This document shows positions 41,262-48,136 of a stretch of 48,136 nt of DNA, piece by piece; the stretch's first letter is position 1, and each line of letters begins with the position of its first letter. The stretch spans positions 1-48,136 of the forward strand of contig PLQW01000259.1 of NCBI GenBank assembly GCA_003160215.1, in the 5' to 3' direction. The position numbers were made by a program, and so were the translations under genes. The stretch comes from Acidobacteriaceae bacterium (GTDB taxonomy: Bacteria; Acidobacteriota; Terriglobia; Terriglobales; Acidobacteriaceae). The notes below the pieces were generated by a model that made no database searches, was not told the DNA's origin, and worked only from the letters and a program-made list of their open reading frames with translations.

Positions 41262-41754
41262 GGCAGGTGTACCTCCTTGGTCTGCTAGAGGCCACCCCCA
41301 TTCTCATCCTCTCTACTGCTCTTGCAACACGGGGTTGTTACGAAAGTGCAATGTGTTCCCGTTTTGGCATTCACCCACCGAGGCCCGAGAAAACCCCATG
41401 TCAATGCCATTTCTCACGCCGCTCTTTCTGCACTCCGCTCGTATGCTTCCCAGAGAGCAACCAAGTCGGCAACAACCCACAGCCGATCTGTGGCGCCAGC
41501 GGCCATCGCAGGAGTCATGCGCAGTTTCAAAGTAGCCCACTACTGTAGCTAGCATAGCCTTGTCGCAGCAAGTGATCTGGCTCTCCCATTCTTGAAGTCG
41601 ACACTGGAAACTTGCTAGCCACCGACCACCAGCTGCTAACCCCTAGCTCCAAACCCCTGACTGCTCCCATATTTGTGCCTGCCGAGTTTGCGTAGGAGTC
41701 CTGGCACTTTCGGTGCTCGCGCGATTTTGCTTGACGGGGTAAACTGTTGGCCGA
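41262..41754. other. Gene-free interval between divergent PEP-CTERM and PP2C genes
   Basis: 493 bp without a supported gene. It holds the promoter side of both neighbours and the right inverted repeat. The short frames present (76-120 aa) have no domain or ribosome site. Confidence 0.4.
41636..41661. repeat. Right 26-bp inverted repeat bracketing the PEP-CTERM gene
   Basis: CTAACCCCTAGCT (41636-41648) then CCAAACCCCTGAC, the inverted partner of 40480-40505. The 1.18-kb bracketed unit contains only the PEP-CTERM gene. Confidence 0.7.
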
Positions 41755-42546
41755 ATGTCACTAACATTAGAAGTCGCTGGCCGCAGCGATGTGGGGCGGG
41801 TGCGCCCGTCGAACGAAGACAATTTCGGCTACGACCAGCGGCTGGGCATTTTTGTGGTATGCGATGGCATGGGTGGCCATGCCGCAGGGGAAATTGCCAG
41901 TCAAATTGCGGTCGACACCCTCCTGGCGTACTTTCGGGAGCACGCACCCAAAGTCGAAGACAACGCTTTCCTGGACGATGCCCCGGTCGGCGCACGTCTG
42001 CTCGCCGAAGCCGTCAAGAGGGCCAACGATGCAATTCTGGATTATGCCGAAGAGCACAAGAACACGACAGGTATGGGGACTACCCTGGTGGCGGCGCGCT
42101 TCTCGGATGGCGTTTTCAGTATTGCCAATGTGGGCGACAGCCGCATCTACTTGTTTCGCGAAGGACAGTTACTCCAGTTGACCGAAGACCACTCTCTGGT
42201 GATGGAGCAGGTACGCCGCGGCATGCTCACCCTGGAAGAAGCCAAGCGCTCTACGGCGCAGAACATCATTACCCGCGCCCTGGGCACCGACGAAAGCACG
42301 CTTCCCGATCTTGGCGAGTTTCCGGCGCAGGACGGCGACATCTTGCTGCTAACCACCGACGGCGTCCTGCGCCACGTCGCCGATCAGGAAATGCGCAACA
42401 TTCTGCTGCAACTCCCATCGCTGGAGGCGGCCTGCCAAACCCTGATCGATGCAGCTAATGAAGGTGGTGGAGAAGACAACGCAACTTGCGTGCTTATCCG
42501 CGTGCGAAAAGGCAAACCGATCGACGACCAAAAGAACGAAAGCTAG
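41755..42546 (+). CDS. PP2C-type serine/threonine protein phosphatase
   Basis: A 263-aa Stp1/PrpC-type enzyme dephosphorylating Ser/Thr in proteins, usually opposing a Hanks-type kinase. Metal-binding motifs: RPSNEDNFG (17-25), CDGMGGHAAGE (36-46), GMGTTLV, NVGDSRIYL, and GGGEDNATCVLIR near the end. Complete by length. No kinase gene is in the window. 5' region shared with the divergent PEP-CTERM gene. Confidence 0.94.
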   Translation: MSLTLEVAGRSDVGRVRPSNEDNFGYDQRLGIFVVCDGMGGHAAGEIASQIAVDTLLAYFREHAPKVEDNAFLDDAPVGARLLAEAVKRANDAILDYAEEHKNTTGMGTTLVAARFSDGVFSIANVGDSRIYLFREGQLLQLTEDHSLVMEQVRRGMLTLEEAKRSTAQNIITRALGTDESTLPDLGEFPAQDGDILLLTTDGVLRHVADQEMRNILLQLPSLEAACQTLIDAANEGGGEDNATCVLIRVRKGKPIDDQKNES

Positions 42547-42564
42547 GGCAGTTCTGGAATCGCA

Positions 42565-42926
42565 CTAATTCACCGTCACTGCGATCGATAGGTTGTGATT
42601 GAGGTCGCCGCCGCTCGCCTGCACCGTCACCGTGCCACTCTGGGGAGCCGGAGGGCGGCTGGCTTGTTGGCTGCTGCTACTGCCGCCACCGCAGGAAGTC
42701 GTGAGCGTCAGTATTCCGATCAGCAGCAGCATGAGCAGCGCACTCCACCGGCCGCTTTGCTTGCGCCGCGATCGGCCTCGGGGCGCGCGAGCGGTGGAAC
42801 GCTGCCCCGCAGGCGCCACACACTGGTATTGTCGATCGCCTGCGGAATCCGGTCGGCGATAGCCGGTTCCGCCGAGTGGATGCCGAGGCATGCCAACAGG
42901 AGCAGTGGCAGGGTGCGTAGGTTCAT
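42565..42926 (-). pseudogene. Internally deleted S53 (pro-kumamolisin-type) peptidase gene
   Basis: From ATG 42926 the strand encodes a signal peptide (MNLRTLPLLLLACLGIHSAE) and then RIPQAIDNTSVWRLRGSVP, PLARPEADRG. This is the start of the activation domain of acidobacterial S53 proteases. At about 42775 the frame shifts into RRKQSGRWSALLMLLLIGIL, a TM-type segment, TTSCGGGSSSSQQ and a C-terminal Ig-like ending (GTVTVQASGGDLNHNLSIAV), which is how such proteins end. The catalytic core, about 500 residues, is missing. I read it as the two ends of one gene joined by a deletion, leaving a non-functional remnant. Confidence 0.65.
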
Positions 42927-43167
42927 CGACAAACGGAGAGTCATGGAATTCCGGACGCTATCGCGCTGACTGCATATTAACCGAAGCGAAACGCGGACGC
43001 GACCAGGATGTCCGATGAAGGTGAGACTTCACCCCCGGTTGTTGCATCCATTTGGTGACGAAGGTTTCGGCTGACGCCGGGGAGCAACTCTGGTACTCTC
43101 GCCCCAATGAGGCAGTCTACGAGCGGCGCCGTCTGCCAAACCCAACACGAGATGGGTCTGAGGGAAG

Positions 43168-44073
43168 GTGGCTGGCCTGAAGAAGAAATCGATTCGTGCG
43201 CCTAAGAGCCGCGACCAGCACGAGCTGGTCATCATCTCTGGCATGAGCGGAGCTGGGAAAGCCTCGGCACTGAAAACCTTCGAGGACCTCGGCTACTACT
43301 GCGTGGACAATCTGCCGGTTGGGCTGATCTCGAATTTTGCCGACTTGGTGCTGGATTCGCTGGAGATCCAGCGCGCCGCGCTGGTGGTGGACATCCGCGA
43401 AGGCGCGCGCCTCGACAAGTTGCCGCAGGTTCTCGGCTCCCTGCGGCGAATGCTCAAGACTACGGTGGTCTTTCTGGAGGCCGATACCGATGTATTGGTT
43501 CGACGTTATAGCGAGACGCGGCGTCCTCATCCGCTGGGGCGCGACGCCTCGGTAAGGTCGTCGCTCACGGCTGAGCGCCGCCGCCTGCAACCGCTGCGCG
43601 CATTAGCCGACCTAGTGGTAGACACAACCAGGTTCAATGTTCACGAATTGCGCGCCCAGCTCACCGAGCGCTTCCAGGGCGGCAATCGCGACAAGAATTT
43701 GCTGATTTCCTGCGTCAGCTTTGGTTACCGCGAAGGTGTTCCGGAAGATGCGGACCTGGTGTTCGACGTGCGCTTCCTGCCTAACCCGCACTTCATTCCC
43801 AAGTTTCGCCCCCTGACTGGGCGGCATCCCGAAGTAGCCAAGTACATTCGCTCGTTTCCGCAAACCCGGGAGTTTATCCAGCGCATCTCCGAGTTGCTGA
43901 TCTATCTGATCCCACATTACATCCGCGAAGGGAAGAGCTACCTGACCATTGCCTTCGGATGCACCGGAGGCAAACATCGCTCGGTGATGATCGCCGAAGA
44001 CGTGAAGAAGCGTTTGGCCAAGGCCGGGTACAACATGAAGGTGGTGCATCGCGACTCTCCAGCGGCGAGCTAA
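43168..44073 (+). CDS. rapZ: RapZ-family nucleotide-binding protein
   Basis: A 301-aa RapZ (YvcJ) protein. The N-terminal P-loop is GMSGAGKAS (25-33), slightly different from the usual GxSGxGKS, followed by GYYCVDNLPVGL (42-53). The C-terminal domain ends with the conserved FGCTGGKHRSV (263-273). RapZ adapts RNase E in enteric bacteria to control GlmS; in other phyla its partner is unknown. GTG start after GAGGGAAGG. The usual kinase hprK and PTS neighbours are missing. Confidence 0.93.
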   Translation: MAGLKKKSIRAPKSRDQHELVIISGMSGAGKASALKTFEDLGYYCVDNLPVGLISNFADLVLDSLEIQRAALVVDIREGARLDKLPQVLGSLRRMLKTTVVFLEADTDVLVRRYSETRRPHPLGRDASVRSSLTAERRRLQPLRALADLVVDTTRFNVHELRAQLTERFQGGNRDKNLLISCVSFGYREGVPEDADLVFDVRFLPNPHFIPKFRPLTGRHPEVAKYIRSFPQTREFIQRISELLIYLIPHYIREGKSYLTIAFGCTGGKHRSVMIAEDVKKRLAKAGYNMKVVHRDSPAAS

Positions 44074-44223
44074 AGCAGAGCGCTGCTGAGTCTGTGTTAC
44101 ACACCCGGGCGCGGGTATTGCTTCGTGGTAGCCGCATTATCCAGTAGAATCAAGTGTTGCATCCCGATTCTCCCAAGGCCATTTCTTCGCGAAGCTAAAG
44201 CAGCAATCGAACCTGCGGGAACT

Positions 44224-46059
44224 ATGCGTCAACTGAGCCGCCTTCTTCGCTACTTCAAACCGTATTGGCTCCACATGCTGGCCGCCGTGGTGTCCATGGC
44301 GCTGGTGGGGCTACTTGACGCCTTCCGGCTGTTGCTGATCGGGCCCATCTTCGATCTGGTACTGAATCCTTCATCCAAATCGCACACCCTACCTTTGTTC
44401 AAAATGCCGATCAGCGGCAAGCCTATCGAGTTGAACTGGTTTGTTCCCGAGCACTTCCACAATGTGTGGACGATGGTCGCGTTTGCGCTGGTCGCCTCCA
44501 CGGCGCTGAAGGGCATCTTCGATTACGGCGGCAGCTACCTGGCCAACTATGCCGGGTACGGCATGGTTACGGATTTGCGTAACGAACTCTACTCGGCCAC
44601 GCTGCGCCGGTCGGTGGCGTTCTTTCAGAAATATTCCACCGGCACACTGCTGTCGGCGATTGTGAACGACATCGAGCGGGTGCAGTTTGCGCTCTCGTCG
44701 GTGCTGGCGGAATTTCTGCAGCAGTTTTTTACCTTCCTTTTTACCGCCTGCGTTGTGGTCCTGCTGGGGGGGCGTTTGACGTGGGTGCTCATCATCTTCG
44801 TCCCGGTCGTGGTGATGGCGGCCAGAAGGATCGGCCACCGCGTGCGCACTACGACCCGCCGCGGCCAGGACAAGCTGGCTGAGATCCAGAACATCCTGCA
44901 GGAAACCATCACGGGCGTACGCATCGTGAAAGCCTTTTCGATGGAAGCTTGGGAGACGCGTCGCTTCCGCGATGCTGGGCGGCGGCTGTTCAAAGCCAAC
45001 CTGCGCTCCGTCAGCGCCTACGCCGTAAGTTCGCCGATGATGGACATTTTCGGCGCCATCGCTATCGCTATTCTTATCCTGGTCGGCCGCGAGTACATTA
45101 AACACGGCTTTTTCACCGAAGGCGTCTTCCTGGCATTCATTATCGCGGTGTTCAAGCTGTACGAGCCGGTGCGCAAGTTTGGGATATTCAACAACAACTT
45201 TCAGCAGGCGCTGGGCGCCTCCTCGGCGATTTTCGATTTCCTCGACGCCCAGGACGAAGTGCGCGAGAAACCGGGCGCGCACAAGCTGCCGCCATTTCAT
45301 CAGGGCATACGCTTCGAGCATGTGGACTTCAGCTATCAGCAGGAGGACGACGACCGCGAAGTGCTGCACGACATCAACCTGGAGGTAGCGCCGGGCGAAC
45401 TGGTGGCGATTGTCGGCTCCAGCGGTGCAGGCAAGACTACGTTGGTGCATCTGCTGCCGCGCTTCTTCGATGTCACGCGAGGGCGGCTGCTCATCGACGG
45501 GCGCGACGTGCGCGACTTGACCATCGCTTCCCTGCGCTCGCAAATCGCCATCGTTACCCAGGACACCATCCTGTTCAACGACACGGTACGCAACAACATT
45601 GCCTATGGGCAGCCGGAGGTTTCCGCCGAGACGGTGGAAGAAGCGGCCCGCGCGGCGCTGGCCCACGAATTCATCATGGCCCTGCCCGAGGGCTATGACT
45701 CGGTGATCGGCGAACGCGGCTTGCGCCTGAGCGGTGGTGAACGGCAGCGTATCTCGATTGCGCGCGCCATTCTGAAAAACGCGCCCATCCTGATCCTCGA
45801 CGAAGCCACTTCCGCGCTCGACACCGAGAGCGAATCTCTGGTACAAGTGGCCCTGCAAAATCTGATTACCGGGCGCACCGTCTTTGTGATCGCGCACCGG
45901 TTGTCCACGGTGCGCCGCGCCGATCGCATTCTGGTGGTGGAAAACGGAATGATCGCCGACGAGGGCACGCACGAATGTTTACTAGCTCACCCCGGTACCT
46001 ACCGCCGGTTGTATGATTTGCAGTTCGTCGATGTAGAGACGACCACCGGGACTGAATGA
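44224..46059 (+). CDS. MsbA-type ABC exporter (half-transporter)
   Basis: 611 aa from ATG 44224 (MRQLSRLLRYFKPYW), preferred over an in-frame start at 44125 because this is the family N-terminus. Six TM helices (1-330) are fused to an ATPase with Walker A GSSGAGKTT (398-406), signature LSGGERQ (502-508) and Walker B ILILDEATSALD. As a homodimer it would flip lipid A-core or a related lipid across the inner membrane. Followed after 7 bp by yicC. Confidence 0.9.
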   Translation: MRQLSRLLRYFKPYWLHMLAAVVSMALVGLLDAFRLLLIGPIFDLVLNPSSKSHTLPLFKMPISGKPIELNWFVPEHFHNVWTMVAFALVASTALKGIFDYGGSYLANYAGYGMVTDLRNELYSATLRRSVAFFQKYSTGTLLSAIVNDIERVQFALSSVLAEFLQQFFTFLFTACVVVLLGGRLTWVLIIFVPVVVMAARRIGHRVRTTTRRGQDKLAEIQNILQETITGVRIVKAFSMEAWETRRFRDAGRRLFKANLRSVSAYAVSSPMMDIFGAIAIAILILVGREYIKHGFFTEGVFLAFIIAVFKLYEPVRKFGIFNNNFQQALGASSAIFDFLDAQDEVREKPGAHKLPPFHQGIRFEHVDFSYQQEDDDREVLHDINLEVAPGELVAIVGSSGAGKTTLVHLLPRFFDVTRGRLLIDGRDVRDLTIASLRSQIAIVTQDTILFNDTVRNNIAYGQPEVSAETVEEAARAALAHEFIMALPEGYDSVIGERGLRLSGGERQRISIARAILKNAPILILDEATSALDTESESLVQVALQNLITGRTVFVIAHRLSTVRRADRILVVENGMIADEGTHECLLAHPGTYRRLYDLQFVDVETTTGTE

Positions 46060-46066
46060 CTCCACT

Positions 46067-46957
46067 ATGAACATCCGCTCCATGACCGGCTACTCGCAAG
46101 TGAAGATGAACGCGGACGATCAACTCACGTTCACCCTCAGCCTGAAGGCAGTGAACCATCGTTTTCTCGATCTGCATCTGCGCCTTCCTCCGGAGATGGA
46201 CCCGGTCGAGATGAAGATCCGCCGGGTGCTGAAGGAGCGCCTGCACCGCGGACACATCGAAGTGACGTTGAGCCTGGAGCGCAGCGGCGGGGTGGCGTTT
46301 TCCGTGAACCGAGACCTGGTGGGCGGATACCTCCGTACCTTTCGCGAAGTCGCCGAAGAGTTTGGCGTGAGCGCGGAGCCCGACCTGAACGCGGTGCTCA
46401 AAATGCCGGGCGCGCTGAATGCCGCCGAGAACGGCGATGCCTTGGCCGCGCTGGAGAAGCACGTAACGACGGCGCTGGAGCAGTGCATCGAGCGGCTGAA
46501 CACCATGCGCGAGGAAGAGGGCCGTGGCGCAGTGGTCGAGTTGCGCGAACGAATGACGCATCTGTCCTCGGCCACCCACGAGGTGGATCAGCTTCGCGGC
46601 AAAGTGCTGAAGGCCTACCATGAGAAAGTGCACGGGCGAATGCAGGAGCTGCTGGGCGCTCATGCCGATCCTGACCGCATTCTGCAAGAGGCGGCCATGC
46701 TGGCCGAGCGCAGCGATATCCAGGAAGAGATTGTGCGGATGAAAAATCACATCCACCATTTCCTGTCGCTGCTCGACGCCGGCGGCGAGGTCGGCAAGAA
46801 GCTCGACTTCCTGCTGCAGGAGATGAACCGTGAAGCTAACACGCTGATGTCGAAGACCACGGGCGTGGCTGGCGAAGCGCTGCGCATCACCGGCCTGGGA
46901 CTGGCCATGAAGTCAGAGATCGAAAAGGCACGCGAACAGGTGCAGAACCTCGAATGA
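46067..46957 (+). CDS. yicC: YicC-family endoribonuclease-like protein
   Basis: A 296-aa YicC protein. RSMTGYSQVKMN at the start, VNHRFLDLHLRLPPEM (45-60) and GKKLDFLLQEMNREANTLMSK near the C-terminus are conserved. E. coli YicC cleaves RNA and affects sRNA levels. It overlaps gmk by 4 bp (ATGA); yicC-gmk-rpoZ is a common order. Confidence 0.95.
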   Translation: MNIRSMTGYSQVKMNADDQLTFTLSLKAVNHRFLDLHLRLPPEMDPVEMKIRRVLKERLHRGHIEVTLSLERSGGVAFSVNRDLVGGYLRTFREVAEEFGVSAEPDLNAVLKMPGALNAAENGDALAALEKHVTTALEQCIERLNTMREEEGRGAVVELRERMTHLSSATHEVDQLRGKVLKAYHEKVHGRMQELLGAHADPDRILQEAAMLAERSDIQEEIVRMKNHIHHFLSLLDAGGEVGKKLDFLLQEMNREANTLMSKTTGVAGEALRITGLGLAMKSEIEKAREQVQNLE

Positions 46958-47703
46958 GCGGTAACCTCTTCATCATCTCGGCTCCGTCGGGCTCAGGGAA
47001 ATCCACGCTCACCAACGAAGTTCGCCACGTCGTTCCCAATCTCGAATTCTCCATCAGCTACACCACCCGGCCGCCGCGCGGCAGCGAGCAGTCGGGGCGC
47101 GAGTATTTCTTCGTCTCCCGCGAAGAGTTCGAACGCATGCTGGCCGAGGACGAATTCCTGGAATACGCCGAAGTTTTCGGCAACTACTACGGAACCGCGA
47201 AGCGGTTCCTGCGTGAAGCTACGGCGCGGGGCCATGACTTGCTACTCGATATTGACGTACAGGGCGCTGCCCAGGTGAAGCAGAAGGTGCCCGAAGCGGT
47301 GAGCATCTTCATCCTGCCGCCGTCGCGCGCAGAGCTGGAACGGCGCTTGCGCCGCCGCGCCGAGGCCGACGACGACTTGCAGCGCAAGCTGCTCGGGGAC
47401 GGCGCTCGCCTCTTCAATACCGAAGACATCATCCAGCGCCGGCTGCAGACCGCTTCTCGTGAGATTGAGAATTTCTCCCAGTACGACTATATTTTGGTCA
47501 ACGACCGGCTGGAGCAGTCGATCGACATCCTGAAGTCGATCGTGGAGGCCGAGCGGCTGAAGCGTTTGGGGACCGCTCTGACAGCAAAGGATGATGCAGT
47601 GCTGGCCGTCGCCCATGGCGCCTTGCGAACGCAGATGCTCCACCAGGTCCAGACTATCTTGGCAACGTTCGATTTTTTCCGTTTTCCCGCCGTCACGGAG
47701 TGA
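46954..47703 (+). CDS. gmk: Guanylate kinase
   Basis: A 249-aa GMP kinase. Walker A is SAPSGSGKST (9-18); YTTRPPRGSEQSGREYFFV is the GMP-binding segment; DIDVQGAAQVK and FILPPSR follow. Family length is ~205, so about 45 extra C-terminal residues (AVLAVAHGALRTQML...) form an unknown tail. Ends 3 bp before rpoZ. Confidence 0.96.
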   Translation: MSGNLFIISAPSGSGKSTLTNEVRHVVPNLEFSISYTTRPPRGSEQSGREYFFVSREEFERMLAEDEFLEYAEVFGNYYGTAKRFLREATARGHDLLLDIDVQGAAQVKQKVPEAVSIFILPPSRAELERRLRRRAEADDDLQRKLLGDGARLFNTEDIIQRRLQTASREIENFSQYDYILVNDRLEQSIDILKSIVEAERLKRLGTALTAKDDAVLAVAHGALRTQMLHQVQTILATFDFFRFPAVTE

Positions 47704-47706
47704 CTT

Positions 47707-47952
47707 ATGAAACTGGTTGAAGGGTTCGACAGCAATTATCGCTATGTTCTGGTGGCCGCGCGCCGCGCGCGTCAACTGCAGAATGGTGCCCGTCCCGCAG
47801 TAGAGTCGCACTCGCGCAAGCCCTGCCGCATCGCCGAGGAAGAGATCCAGGCAGGCAGAGTGAAATGGGAGATTCCGCAGGTCGTGAAAACTCCGCTGCA
47901 GTCAGCCAGCGAAATTCTGGATCATGCTGTCGGTGGCGACGGCGACGACTAG
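47707..47952 (+). CDS. rpoZ: RNA polymerase omega subunit
   Basis: An 81-aa small RNA polymerase subunit. DSNYRYVLVAARRARQLQNGA is the conserved first helix, and KPCRIAEEEIQAGRV the region contacting the beta-prime subunit. The C-terminus is acidic (GGDGDD). Last gene of the yicC-gmk-rpoZ operon. Confidence 0.95.
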   Translation: MKLVEGFDSNYRYVLVAARRARQLQNGARPAVESHSRKPCRIAEEEIQAGRVKWEIPQVVKTPLQSASEILDHAVGGDGDD

Positions 47953-48025
47953 GCGCGGCGAGTGAATCTTACGTGTCGCACGTTCGAGCAAGAATTGTTA
48001 TTCGCCGCAGGCGCTCGAACCGGGC

Positions 48026-48136
48026 AGAGACGAGCCCCGAAGGGGCGACAGTTACGTGGGCGTGGAGAGTTGGGCTTCAGCCCCTGAGGGAAGTCGCAGT
48101 TAGTGGCAACACCGAAGTCCCTCAGTGGCTAAAGCC
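48026..48136. repeat. Palindromic intergenic elements at the right edge
   Basis: GCCCC GAA GGGGC (48034-48046), GGGCT TC AGCCC (around 48074) and GGCTAAAGCC at the window end resemble the elements at 39401 and 35773. The 184 bp after rpoZ hold no gene. Confidence 0.6.

Noticed and set aside
41320..41390. Possible sigma-54 promoter upstream of the PEP-CTERM gene
   Set aside because: A GG...GC pattern is present on the minus strand, but its spacing is one base off the -24/-12 consensus.
44389..45972. 527-aa minus-strand frame
   Set aside because: Antisense shadow of the MsbA-type transporter; His/Gln/Arg-rich with no domain.

Overview
The window looks like a chromosomal segment of an Acidobacteriota bacterium (Terriglobia/Koribacter-like). 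This is inferred from gene content and style: a DUF177-rpmF-plsX-fabD block, a rapZ/lipid-flippase/yicC/gmk/rpoZ block, an exosortase/PEP-CTERM system, secreted Ig-like and S53-protease-type proteins, and many small palindromic intergenic repeats. No rRNA, tRNA, CRISPR array or intact insertion sequence was recognised.

Layout. Positions 1-3.5 kb are accessory: a secreted Ig-like/barrel protein, a cysteine-rich lipoprotein coupled to a one-TM protein whose 5' end runs into an IS1380-type transposase remnant, and a hicBA toxin-antitoxin pair. Between 3.5 and 4.05 kb lie about 72-bp imperfect tandem repeats and a perfect 11-bp inverted repeat in front of a ZIP metal transporter. From 4.8 to 12.3 kb is an envelope polysaccharide/protein-sorting locus: a leftward operon (nucleotide-sugar dehydrogenase, epimerase, glycosyltransferase) divergent from a rightward exosortase-EpsI-TPR lipoprotein operon. 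From 12.5 to 16.5 kb is a tightly overlapping tetR-hlyD-ABC-ABC2 efflux operon with a visible promoter and overlapping operator. The stretch 16.7-18.5 kb carries a YtxH protein, a strong terminator, an unknown small gene, a bestrophin-like membrane protein and a fragment of a type ISP restriction enzyme.

From 18.7 to 21.8 kb is the fatty acid/phospholipid block (DUF177, L32, PlsX, FabD). From 21.9 to 26.4 kb are membrane-anchored and secreted proteins, strong palindromes, a G-rich tract, a proline/asparagine repeat protein preceded by a gene remnant, a degenerate receiver protein and a DUF4097 protein. From 26.5 to 35.5 kb: Ddl, a higBA pair, arginase, AsnS, a DUF433/PIN-like pair, a TIM-barrel isomerase coupled to gamma-glutamyltransferase, and a membrane glycosyltransferase. 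From 36 to 40.5 kb: zinc alcohol dehydrogenase, a 2-oxoacid dehydrogenase E2, an orphan small protein resembling AbiEii-associated partners, a small membrane protein and a LOG-family protein.

A PEP-CTERM protein (40.6-41.3 kb) is a plausible substrate of the exosortase 31 kb away and is bracketed by an inverted pair of 26-bp repeats. The right end has a PP2C phosphatase, an internally deleted S53-protease pseudogene, and the housekeeping run rapZ, MsbA-type ABC transporter, yicC, gmk, rpoZ. No single cluster can be declared a new system from sequence alone. The least explained items are the lipoprotein/TM pair at 1.8-2.9 kb, the repeat array before the ZIP gene, and the repeat-bracketed PEP-CTERM gene.
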